The notes below the pieces were generated by a model, which saw only the letters and a program-made list of their open reading frames with translations, was not told the origin of the DNA and ran no database searches. A stretch of DNA of 13,103 bases from contig CAKPCM010000027.1 of assembly GCA_934141615.1 (NCBI GenBank), positions 1 to 13,103 on the forward strand, in the 5' to 3' direction. The position numbers and the translations under genes are program-made. This document shows positions 7,457 through 13,103 of the stretch, piece after piece. Every line of letters starts with the position of its first letter. The stretch's first letter is position 1. This stretch comes from an uncultured Bacilli bacterium (GTDB lineage: Bacteria > Bacillota_I > Bacilli_A > RF39 > UBA660).

Positions 7457-7723
7457 TTACTTTCTTAATCCTAATGACTTAATTAATTCACGGTATCTGT
7501 TAATGTCAGTCTTCTTAAGGTAATTAAGTAAATTACGCCTTTTACCAACCTTCATTAATAATCCTCTTTTTGAATGGAAATCATGAATGTTTTCCTTTAA
7601 GTGATTAGTTAATACGTTAATTTCTTCAGTTAAAACTGCAATTTGTACTTCTGGAGAACCAGTATCTCCTTCGTGAGTTGCATACTTCTTTATAATTTCT
7701 TGTTTAACTTCTTTTTTTAACAT
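7457..7723 (-). CDS. rpsO: 30S ribosomal protein S15
   Basis: At 88 residues this is the normal length for S15, which binds the 16S rRNA central-domain three-way junction early in small-subunit assembly. The family hallmarks are intact: EGDTGSPEVQIA at 18-29, HDFHSKRGLLMKVGKRRNLLNYLKK at 47-71, and the C-terminal RYRELIKSLGLRK. AGGAGG lies nine bases before the ATG. It has its own promoter and a structured leader, consistent with the autoregulation known for S15 in several bacteria, and lies upstream of pnp as usual. Confidence 0.98.
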   Translation of the reverse strand: MLKKEVKQEIIKKYATHEGDTGSPEVQIAVLTEEINVLTNHLKENIHDFHSKRGLLMKVGKRRNLLNYLKKTDINRYRELIKSLGLRK

Positions 7724-7807
7724 AAGTATATTCCTCCTTCTTTTATTAATTCGCCTATACCCAAGATGTGGTTAGGAGTACTTTCCAAACACCCGAGATA
7801 AGGTAAC
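7724..7807 (-). ncRNA. Structured rpsO leader, possible S15 autoregulatory element
   Basis: About 84 bases separate the predicted transcript start from the rpsO ATG. The minus strand can form GTG-TT-x-GGA / TCC-x-AA-C-CAC around an AAGTAC loop, and an outer pairing CC-U-UAU / AUAGG can close it into a multi-arm structure before the AGGAGG. S15 is known to repress its own mRNA by binding leader structures that mimic its 16S site; assigning that mechanism here is inference from position and foldability. Confidence 0.45.
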
Positions 7808-7813
7808 ACTAAT

Positions 7814-7842
7814 AATATACTATTTTTTTTACGTTTTTTCAA
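7814..7842 (-). promoter_or_regulatory. Promoter of rpsO
   Basis: On the minus strand TTGAAA (7842-7837), 17 bases, TATATT (7819-7814), with a predicted start near 7807. The -35 begins four bases beyond the stop codon of the small upstream gene, so rpsO is transcribed independently of truB, though read-through from truB is possible because no terminator intervenes. Confidence 0.7.
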
Positions 7843-7845
7843 GTA

Positions 7846-8028
7846 TTATTTTTGATTTTCCGCTTGTTTTACATCTTTATCAACAAAACTTATTTCAAAA
7901 TCAACATCTCCAGTTCCCTTTTTATAAACTAATTTCGATGTACTCTTCTTATGTTTAGCTGGCTTTGTAGGAACTATTTTATCATCTACAAATCGTCCTA
8001 TTTCAACTTTTTCTTTTCCTTCAAACAT
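7846..8028 (-). CDS. Small Lys-rich hypothetical protein between truB and rpsO
   Basis: A 60-residue protein with 13 lysines, no Cys or Trp, no signal peptide or membrane segment, and no domain I recognise. The N-terminal part (about 1-32) is basic and proline-containing (VPTKPAKHKK); the second half looks like a short beta-rich stretch (LVYKKGTGDVDFEISFVD) with an acidic and amide tail. A clear ribosome binding site, AAAGGATGG, starts right after the truB stop, leaving a 13-base gap, so it is very likely translated and co-transcribed with truB. In many Bacillota ribF occupies this place; this protein is far too short to be RibF and shares none of its motifs. A nucleic-acid or ribosome-associated role would fit the charge and the neighbours but is speculation. 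Confidence 0.75.
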   Translation of the reverse strand: MFEGKEKVEIGRFVDDKIVPTKPAKHKKSTSKLVYKKGTGDVDFEISFVDKDVKQAENQK

Positions 8029-8041
8029 TTTACCATCCTTT

Positions 8042-8893
8042 CTATATAAACATCTTATATGGTTTCATTTTTGTCTTGTCCTTATCATACGTTTTGTATA
8101 TTGCAACTACGTTACCATTATATACAAAAGTTACCATATTAGTATTATATTCGTTATTTATTATTGCACCGTTTTTAACTTTTTCGAACAATGTGCTATC
8201 TATTATAACACAATTTTCATCTTTTAAAACATCTGTTACTGACAAAATTTTATAGTTATTACGTTCTATATCCTCTAACAAACATGAATCATTTATTAAA
8301 AATTTACCTTGCCTTGTTCTTACTAAATCACTCATTACTCCAATTACTCTAAGTTTTTCATTAATGTCTTTAATTAGACTTCTTATGTATGTTCCTTTAG
8401 ATACTGATACTTTAAATTTATAGTAGCCATCCTTTAATTCTAATAACTCTATTTTTTTTATTTCAACCATTCTTTTTGGAAGCGTAACTTCTTTTTTTTC
8501 TCTAGCATATTCATATAATTTTTTACCATTTATTTTAACCGCAGAATAAATAGGAACTTCCTGATTATACGTACCAACAAACGAATTTAATACGTTTTCT
8601 AACTCATTTTTATCAAGATTTACACACTTTTTTTCTATAATAGTTCCATCAGTATCTAACGAATCTGTTAAAATACCTAATTTAACAGTTGCAATATACT
8701 CTTTATCATTTGATGTTAAAACTTCAACTAACTTAGTTGCTTTTCCTACGCATAGCACTAAAACTCCTGTTGCAATGGGATCTAAAGTACCCGTATGCCC
8801 TATTTTTTTAGTATTTAATAATTTACATACATTATTTACAACCTCACGACTCGTTATTCCTTTTGGTTTATTAACCACTATTATTCCGTCCAT
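8042..8893 (-). CDS. truB: tRNA pseudouridine(55) synthase
   Basis: A 283-residue enzyme that isomerises U55 to pseudouridine in the T-psi-C loop of tRNAs. The catalytic motif GHTGTLDPIATGVL is at 32-45, with D38 as the nucleophile; the N-terminal GIIVVNKPKGITS, the KEYIATVKLG strand with TDSLDTDG, and GTYIRSLIKDI are all family motifs. The length is at the short end for TruB, and the C-terminal PUA-like part (after about 225) is reduced, as in other compact Bacillota enzymes. GGTGAT lies just before the ATG. An intrinsic terminator ends the upstream gene about 30 bases earlier, so truB should have its own promoter, but I see only a weak TAAAAT -10-like element without a good -35. Confidence 0.97.
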   Translation of the reverse strand: MDGIIVVNKPKGITSREVVNNVCKLLNTKKIGHTGTLDPIATGVLVLCVGKATKLVEVLTSNDKEYIATVKLGILTDSLDTDGTIIEKKCVNLDKNELENVLNSFVGTYNQEVPIYSAVKINGKKLYEYAREKKEVTLPKRMVEIKKIELLELKDGYYKFKVSVSKGTYIRSLIKDINEKLRVIGVMSDLVRTRQGKFLINDSCLLEDIERNNYKILSVTDVLKDENCVIIDSTLFEKVKNGAIINNEYNTNMVTFVYNGNVVAIYKTYDKDKTKMKPYKMFI

Positions 8894-8920
8894 TTATATC
8901 ACCTAGCACTATTTTAACAC

Positions 8921-8949
8921 AAAAAAAGGAAAGATTATTATCCTTTCCC
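8921..8949 (-). terminator. Intrinsic terminator of the coiled-coil protein gene
   Basis: Two bases after the stop codon the minus strand reads GGAAAG, a nine-base loop, CTTTCC, then seven T. Flanking bases extend the stem with one bulged G. It separates the 664-residue gene from truB. Confidence 0.8.
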
Positions 8950-8950
8950 T

Positions 8951-10945
8951 TTAATATCTTTTTATATAAGGAAGTGCTCTTACAATTTTCTTATCCTCAT
9001 CCTCATATAAATATGGTTTTTCAAAATACTTTGCAGAATCATTTTCCACTTCTTCTAACATAACTTCATATATAGAATCTTCATTTTTTTCATTGTAAAG
9101 CTTCATGTTTTTAATTTCATCTATATATGCATCATAATTAGGATTTGATATTCCACCTTTTTCTTTGGCTTCATTTAAAAATCCATTTAAATTTTTTGCA
9201 TCAGCTTCAAAATCATCAGATACAGATAATTGATTCATCAACTGATCTGCAATCGTTTTAGTTCTTTCTTCGTTTTTAAGAACATTTTCATCCTCTGTTA
9301 AATCAATTAATCCATTATTTAATTCATAACAAATATTGTCCTTTGCAGTATAATATTTTCTTTTCATTTTTTTACTTAACTTACTTAAACCATCTTTAAA
9401 TAAAACCGGTTTAATTTTATTCAATTTATTAACAGATGTAAATAACTTAAAACTATTTACTATATCATTATTATGTATTTTAGTAGTATACTTTTCTATC
9501 TTTTCTTTATCGTCATTTTCTATGGCTTTATCAAGTAATTTTTGTCTTAATTTTCTTGCAAGTTTACTTCTTGAAATCTTAGTAAATAATGTTGAAAAAC
9601 CTTCAAGAATTATTTCACCTTTTGTGTATGCTTTTTCACTATCAGTATTAGATGCTAAAGTCTTTTTATACTCATCTTGAGCAGTGATATTATATTCTCT
9701 TATAACAACTGATACCCTATTACCATAATCATTTTTGTCAAAGGCACTAGTATCAACTAATTCATTAAACATAAACGCCAATTTATCAACGTTTTCATAA
9801 CTATTAGATTTACCACTCATAATATTCTTTTCTAACTTACATAATAAATCAGTAAATCTTTTTTGAATGTTTCTCTTAATGATGGATAATCTTTTTAACA
9901 ATTTATCTTGGTTTTTAGAATTTTCTAATTTGTTTACAGAATCTTCCGTATCTAAAACATCATCTGCTTTTAATACATCTTCCTTCTTACCTGTTTTATC
10001 TGCTTTTTGATCTTTTTCTTCTAATTCTTCAACCATTTTTAAAGCAAAAGCAAAATCTTCATCTTTTGTTATAAGACTTCTAATTTCTGAAGCCTTTTTA
10101 GCAAGTTCTTCTTTTTCCTTGCTATCTTCTAGCTCGTTAATTAATTTTTCAGCTTCTTCTAACAACTTGATATCTTCGTTATCTTGGGCTTTTTTAAGTA
10201 ATTTATTTATTTTCTCTATTTTAGTGTTATCGGCTTTTCCACCATTAACTATTTGTTTACTTAAATCAACGTTATTTGAAACTATTAATTTGTAACATGA
10301 ATTAACTAATTCTTTAAAATCTCCTTCTAAACCATTGGTCAATTCATTTAATTTTTTATCAGAATAAATATTACCATTGTATGTTTTTAGTTCTTCTAAT
10401 GATTTTTTTAAATTACTAAACTCAACTAACTTTTTGTTTATTTTTTCTAATTCTTTTGCTACCTTTTCAAAATCAACCTGACCTGCTAAAGTACGAAGTT
10501 CTTCTAGTTTAGAATCAATATTAGATTTTAAACTAGAAATCTCTTTATCAGTCTTCTCTATTAACTCATCTAACATTGATGCAATAATATCAGTTTTCTT
10601 ATTTTTTAAAATTTCAAATTTTTTGTTTTCTTTTTCTGAAAATGCATCTTCATATGAAGAAATAACAGTATTTAGATCATATAATCTTTTACTTATATTC
10701 ATTTGTTTTTCAGTATTATTAGAATATAAAGATAGCTTATCTGATAGATAATCTCTTTCTTTTTTTGCACTTGCAATAACTTCACTTATAGTTCTAGAAT
10801 CATTAGAATTACTATTTATTGAACTTATTGTGGTGTTTATCTTCTCTAACCACTCTTCATCTATTTTTTTGCTTTCTTCATTTTTAGCTTCATTTAACAT
10901 TTTTTGTGCTGTTTCAAATAAAATTTCAGTTTCTTTATTAAACAT
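8951..10945 (-). CDS. Large Lys/Glu-rich coiled-coil protein, hypothetical
   Basis: A 664-residue protein, almost wholly predicted helix by eye, with no signal peptide, membrane segment or enzyme motif. Residues 60-215 show long heptad-like runs typical of coiled coils (for example the stretch around SSLKSNIDSKLEELRTLAG). Residues 240-345 form a very charged region rich in K, E and D, including KDQKADKTGKKEDVLKADD, probably a disordered linker. Residues 345-664 are again helical, with a basic patch SRSKLARKLRQKLLDKA. I do not recognise the family; a cytoplasmic scaffold, septum-associated or chromosome-associated role is possible but unproven. It is a single-gene unit: its own extended -10 promoter, GGGGGAG eight bases before the ATG, and a terminator right after the stop. 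It follows the GNAT-kinase-like gene, so the pair might act together. Confidence 0.85.
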   Translation of the reverse strand: MFNKETEILFETAQKMLNEAKNEESKKIDEEWLEKINTTISSINSNSNDSRTISEVIASAKKERDYLSDKLSLYSNNTEKQMNISKRLYDLNTVISSYEDAFSEKENKKFEILKNKKTDIIASMLDELIEKTDKEISSLKSNIDSKLEELRTLAGQVDFEKVAKELEKINKKLVEFSNLKKSLEELKTYNGNIYSDKKLNELTNGLEGDFKELVNSCYKLIVSNNVDLSKQIVNGGKADNTKIEKINKLLKKAQDNEDIKLLEEAEKLINELEDSKEKEELAKKASEIRSLITKDEDFAFALKMVEELEEKDQKADKTGKKEDVLKADDVLDTEDSVNKLENSKNQDKLLKRLSIIKRNIQKRFTDLLCKLEKNIMSGKSNSYENVDKLAFMFNELVDTSAFDKNDYGNRVSVVIREYNITAQDEYKKTLASNTDSEKAYTKGEIILEGFSTLFTKISRSKLARKLRQKLLDKAIENDDKEKIEKYTTKIHNNDIVNSFKLFTSVNKLNKIKPVLFKDGLSKLSKKMKRKYYTAKDNICYELNNGLIDLTEDENVLKNEERTKTIADQLMNQLSVSDDFEADAKNLNGFLNEAKEKGGISNPNYDAYIDEIKNMKLYNEKNEDSIYEVMLEEVENDSAKYFEKPYLYEDEDKKIVRALPYIKRY

Positions 10946-10971
10946 TCAAATCTCCCCCTTTTGTTTGAATG
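10943..10971 (-). promoter_or_regulatory. Hairpin enclosing the ribosome binding site of the coiled-coil gene
   Basis: Perfect eight-base arms CATTCAAA and TTTGAATG enclose 13 bases that contain GGGGGAG. The second arm includes the ATG start codon. With the start predicted near 10971, the mRNA would begin with this hairpin, putting the ribosome binding site in the loop and the start codon in the stem. This could damp translation or protect the 5' end. As DNA it could instead be a repressor operator next to the -10. Confidence 0.5.
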
Positions 10972-10977
10972 CCCTAT

Positions 10978-11006
10978 ATACTAGCACAAAAAAGTTTGAT
11001 TGTCAA
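10978..11006 (-). promoter_or_regulatory. Strong extended -10 promoter of the coiled-coil gene
   Basis: On the minus strand a perfect TTGACA (11006-11001), exactly 17 bases, then TAGTAT (10983-10978) preceded by TGC, an extended -10. It is the best -35 match I found in the window, implying high basal expression. Confidence 0.75.
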
Positions 11007-11017
11007 TACTAATATAT

Positions 11018-11041
11018 AAAATAAAAGTAGGTATTACCTAC
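11018..11041 (-). terminator. Intrinsic terminator of the GNAT-kinase-like gene
   Basis: On the minus strand GTAGGTAATACCTAC forms a short hairpin (five to six base pairs) followed by TTTTATTTT. It overlaps the TAG stop codon, which lies within the first arm. Confidence 0.65.
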
Positions 11042-12399
11042 CTACCAAACTTAAATACAACGTATCCAATTACCGCTATTACAACTATTATTACAGAAAG
11101 TATAATAACACTTATTTTACCACTTTTAGTAATAGGAAGACCTGCATCATCACTTTCGTCATACATACTAGATAAATATTTTTCATATGAATCGGATAAG
11201 TAAAAACGCTCCCTAGTTTTAAAAATACTTTCAAAATAGTTCTTGAAACTTGCTGGTATTTTTCCCTTATTTTTATTGTATACTCTTTCAACATCTAAAT
11301 TAGATGCATTACCATCTATTTTCTCATCAGTTAATAACTCCAAACTAGTTACTGCAAACGCATATAAATCGGTTTTATCAGAAACTATCTTATAAATTCC
11401 ATCTTGATACTTTAAGTCTACTTCGTTATTAACAACGTTTTTCTTAATAACAAAGCTATCACAGTCTATTAGCCTTACATTATCATTTTTGTCCAAGAAT
11501 ATGTTATCAAGATTTAAATCACATATATATATCTTTTTTTTATGAAGTTTTTTCATAACTTCTTCTATTTTCTTAATTATTTCTATTTTTTCTTCAAAAC
11601 TATATTTCTCTGTGTTTTGCGATAGAGATGCCCCATCCGGTAAATATTCCATTATATAACCAACAAATACTCCATCATAATAAACCAAATGCTTTGGTTT
11701 TACTATCTCTTCTATATCAATATCTTTTAAATATCTAAGTGTCTCTTCTCTATCTTTTATATAAGTAAACGAAGTTGATGTAAACATTTTAAGAATTCTA
11801 CCATCTTGTGTTAAATATATGTTACCTGATCTTCCAGATGCTATTTTTTTAACTAGTTTAAGATCCTTATAATTAACGGAATCTTTTGGAATATCTCTAA
11901 ACTTATCATTTAATCTTCTTGTTATTACCGCCGATGAAACATTTATGCTAAGCACGCTTCCTTCTTCATTAATACCAACCTCATAAAAACCAAGAGAACG
12001 ATAAATGTTATACATAACGCTATCATGTTCATCAATCGTTACCGTAACGCATCTAGAGCCAACCTCACCTGCTACATAAATAACAGCTTCAATAAGAAGT
12101 TCTTCCATATTCTTATCCTTAAATTCATCTAACACATATAGTTTATTAATTTCAACAGAAGATGAATTATTATTTGTTTTAAACTCAAACGAAGCATACC
12201 CCATTAGCATATCGTTAGTTTGAATTACTATGGTAAGTTTATTTTTAAAATACTCTGGAACAATGTAATCATCTATGTCCGCTAAACAGTCTCTTTTAAT
12301 ATTTTCACTAGAAAAAGTATTAACAATATCTGAAAAAACATCAAAGTCAGTTTCTAGTATTCCAACGTTAAGGTTTTCCTTTTTAACTAAATTAATCAT
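11038..12399 (-). CDS. GNAT-like domain fused to a protein-kinase-like domain with C-terminal membrane anchor
   Basis: A 453-residue protein. Residues 1-155 resemble a GNAT acetyltransferase: strand NKLYVLDEFKDKN and the C-terminal YNIYRSLGFYEVG (130-142). The acetyl-CoA loop (usually R/Q-x-x-G-x-G/A) reads KDKNMEE without glycine, so catalysis is doubtful. Residues 178-410 are a eukaryotic-type kinase fold: glycine-loop-like IASGRSGNIYL (186-196), K204 in the VAIK position, CDLNLDN (293-299) for the catalytic loop with D294 and N299, and DCD (312-314) for DFG. The DLNLDN plus IDCDSF pattern is like bacterial kinases linked to Ter-type systems. A single hydrophobic helix (about 430-449) ends in KFGR, making it tail-anchored with its domains in the cytoplasm. 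ATG at 12399 is chosen because GGTG lies six bases before it; a GTG nine bases upstream is part of that site. It is a single-gene unit between two terminators. Confidence 0.8.
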   Translation of the reverse strand: MINLVKKENLNVGILETDFDVFSDIVNTFSSENIKRDCLADIDDYIVPEYFKNKLTIVIQTNDMLMGYASFEFKTNNNSSSVEINKLYVLDEFKDKNMEELLIEAVIYVAGEVGSRCVTVTIDEHDSVMYNIYRSLGFYEVGINEEGSVLSINVSSAVITRRLNDKFRDIPKDSVNYKDLKLVKKIASGRSGNIYLTQDGRILKMFTSTSFTYIKDREETLRYLKDIDIEEIVKPKHLVYYDGVFVGYIMEYLPDGASLSQNTEKYSFEEKIEIIKKIEEVMKKLHKKKIYICDLNLDNIFLDKNDNVRLIDCDSFVIKKNVVNNEVDLKYQDGIYKIVSDKTDLYAFAVTSLELLTDEKIDGNASNLDVERVYNKNKGKIPASFKNYFESIFKTRERFYLSDSYEKYLSSMYDESDDAGLPITKSGKISVIILSVIIVVIAVIGYVVFKFGR

Positions 12400-12434
12400 A
12401 TATATCACCGGCCGAATTCTGTATCATTAATATA

Positions 12435-12466
12435 ATTATATATTATTTTTCTTTTAATTTCTACAA
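12435..12466 (-). promoter_or_regulatory. Possible promoter of the GNAT-kinase-like gene
   Basis: On the minus strand TATATAAT (12442-12435) is a good -10 candidate, with a weak TTGTAG (12466-12461) 18 bases before TATATA or 20 before TATAAT. A promoter is needed here because a terminator lies just upstream, but the -35 is poor. Confidence 0.4.
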
Positions 12467-12474
12467 AAAACGTA

Positions 12475-12501
12475 AAAAAGATAGAAAAAATCTACCTTTT
12501 T
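12475..12501 (-). terminator. Intrinsic terminator after the 61-residue gene
   Basis: On the minus strand AAAAAGGTAGA, five T, then TCTATCTTTTT can pair over 11 positions with one G-U, and the T tract extends past the stem. It starts just after the TGA stop and ends the two-gene unit at the right edge. In the opposite direction the stem is also followed by T's, so it could work both ways. Confidence 0.65.
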
Positions 12502-12506
12502 AATCT

Positions 12507-12692
12507 TCATTCATTTTCCTTCAAAAAAATTTGTCTTTTTAAATTTAAAATATCATCCTGTTTAATTTTAATGTTTTCCTTCAAACAATTAATTATTTTA
12601 TGAAGAATGAGATTCAGTTCAGTTTCGGTTAAACCATCCACATTAATATTTAATGTTTTTTCCAAAAACTCTTTACTATCTTTGCTGATCAT
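12507..12692 (-). CDS. Hypothetical 61-residue helical protein
   Basis: A short charged protein, predicted helical: an N-terminal segment FLEKTLNINVDGLTETELNLILHKII followed by a Lys-rich helix. It has no membrane segment, signal peptide or motif I can name. Its ATG overlaps the TGA of the upstream gene as ATGA, so translation is probably coupled; the only ribosome-binding candidate, AAAGGA, is about 12 bases away. It ends in TGA, directly before a terminator. The overlap makes it likely to be real and to function with the upstream protein. Confidence 0.7.
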   Translation of the reverse strand: MISKDSKEFLEKTLNINVDGLTETELNLILHKIINCLKENIKIKQDDILNLKRQIFLKENE

Positions 12693-13103
12693 AATTTGTA
12701 AAATCCTTTTGTTTCATCGTCTGTGATTTCTACTTGTTTCTTTATAGCATTTAATATTTTTTTTAATTCTTCAATTTGACTTTCAAGTTCCAACAATTCA
12801 GAAATATATTTTTTAATTTCAGCCATTAATTTCTCGTTTTCAGATGGTTCATTGCTTGGTATACCATTACCTCTTCTTTTATCATTTGGTATAATGTATT
12901 TCTTTTCTAAAAGTCCTTTTTCTCTGGAATATTTACGTTCCTCTCGCGCGTAAGAATCAGCATAATCCATCCACGCTTCCCTTGATTTTTTTTCCAACTT
13001 CTCCAAAAGAGCAAAATCTGTAATATCTCGTGCTGGAAAATCCTTTTTGATTTTAGCTCTAATTTCATCTTTTTCTTCATCTATTCTTTGTGCTACTTTC
13101 TCT
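12689..13103 (-). CDS. C-terminal part of an unrecognised charged helical protein (5' end beyond window)
   Basis: The frame is open from the right edge (first full codon at 13102) to TGA at 12691-12689, giving 137 residues. The only internal start-like codon in the upstream part is a TTG at 13006, which lies mid-helix and lacks a ribosome binding site, so the gene almost certainly begins outside the window. The visible part starts EKVAQRIDEEKDEIRAK, has a Glu/Arg/Tyr-rich middle (REAWMDYADSYAREERKY), a Pro/Gly/Asn-rich linker (NDKRRGNGIPSNEPSEN), and a C-terminal leucine-patterned helix likely to form a coiled coil (SELLELESQIEELKKIL). I do not recognise the family. The TGA stop, overlapping the next gene's ATG, argues that TGA is a normal stop codon in this organism. 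Confidence 0.75.
   Translation of the reverse strand, partial: EKVAQRIDEEKDEIRAKIKKDFPARDITDFALLEKLEKKSREAWMDYADSYAREERKYSREKGLLEKKYIIPNDKRRGNGIPSNEPSENEKLMAEIKKYISELLELESQIEELKKILNAIKKQVEITDDETKGFYKL

Noticed and set aside
11112..11294. Minus-strand open frame of 60 codons in another phase
   Set aside because: It is nested inside the kinase-like gene with no ribosome binding site and no recognisable content.
12400..12408. GTG at 12408 as the start of the GNAT-kinase-like gene
   Set aside because: The GTG is part of the GGTGAT sequence that serves as ribosome binding site for the ATG at 12399, and no other site lies upstream of it.
12689..13006. A complete 105-residue protein starting at TTG 13006
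   Set aside because: The same frame stays open to the window edge with similar coding character, and no ribosome binding site precedes the TTG, so it is a partial gene.
1..13103. CRISPR array, tRNA or rRNA genes, insertion sequences, integrase or attachment sites
   Set aside because: I found no regularly spaced repeats, no rRNA-like or tRNA-like segments, no transposase or integrase motifs, and almost no non-coding space to hold them.

Overview
The window is very AT-rich, and every gene I can support lies on the minus strand, so genes are read from the right edge to the left. A truB, rpsO, pnp cluster, strong AGGAGG-type ribosome binding sites, TTGAAA/TATAAT-type promoters and U-tailed intrinsic terminators all point to a low-GC Bacillota chromosome, plausibly an uncultured Bacilli or Erysipelotrichia-like gut lineage. 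That placement is inference. The standard code fits: two genes end in TGA, one in an ATGA overlap, and Trp in intact genes is TGG.

Read in transcription order there are four blocks. (1) 13103-12507: the 3' end of an unrecognised charged, helical protein, overlapping by ATGA a 61-residue hypothetical protein, then a terminator. (2) 12399-8951: two large single-gene units. The first encodes a GNAT-like domain fused to a protein-kinase-like domain with a C-terminal membrane anchor. The second encodes a 664-residue coiled-coil protein with a near-consensus promoter and a hairpin that puts its ribosome binding site in the loop and its start codon in the stem. (3) 8893-5203: the housekeeping block of truB, a small Lys-rich hypothetical gene where ribF often lies, then rpsO (own promoter and structured leader), a terminator, and pnp.

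(4) 5132-1: an accessory-looking cassette with its own promoter. It encodes a short HTH-WYL regulator, then a 777-residue HAD phosphatase joined through a helical region to a phosphoribosyltransferase domain, then a short decayed reading frame, then a PfkB sugar kinase fused to a SIS sugar-phosphate domain that runs off the left edge. It brings together kinase, phosphosugar isomerase/deglycase-type, phosphatase and PRPP-dependent chemistry, and so looks like a phosphosugar or nucleoside pathway under WYL control. A perfect 10-bp-arm palindrome lies in the leader of the HAD gene, and its half-site recurs near the regulator's own promoter. This cassette is the best candidate here for an undescribed system. 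Its substrate and physiological role cannot be read from the sequence.
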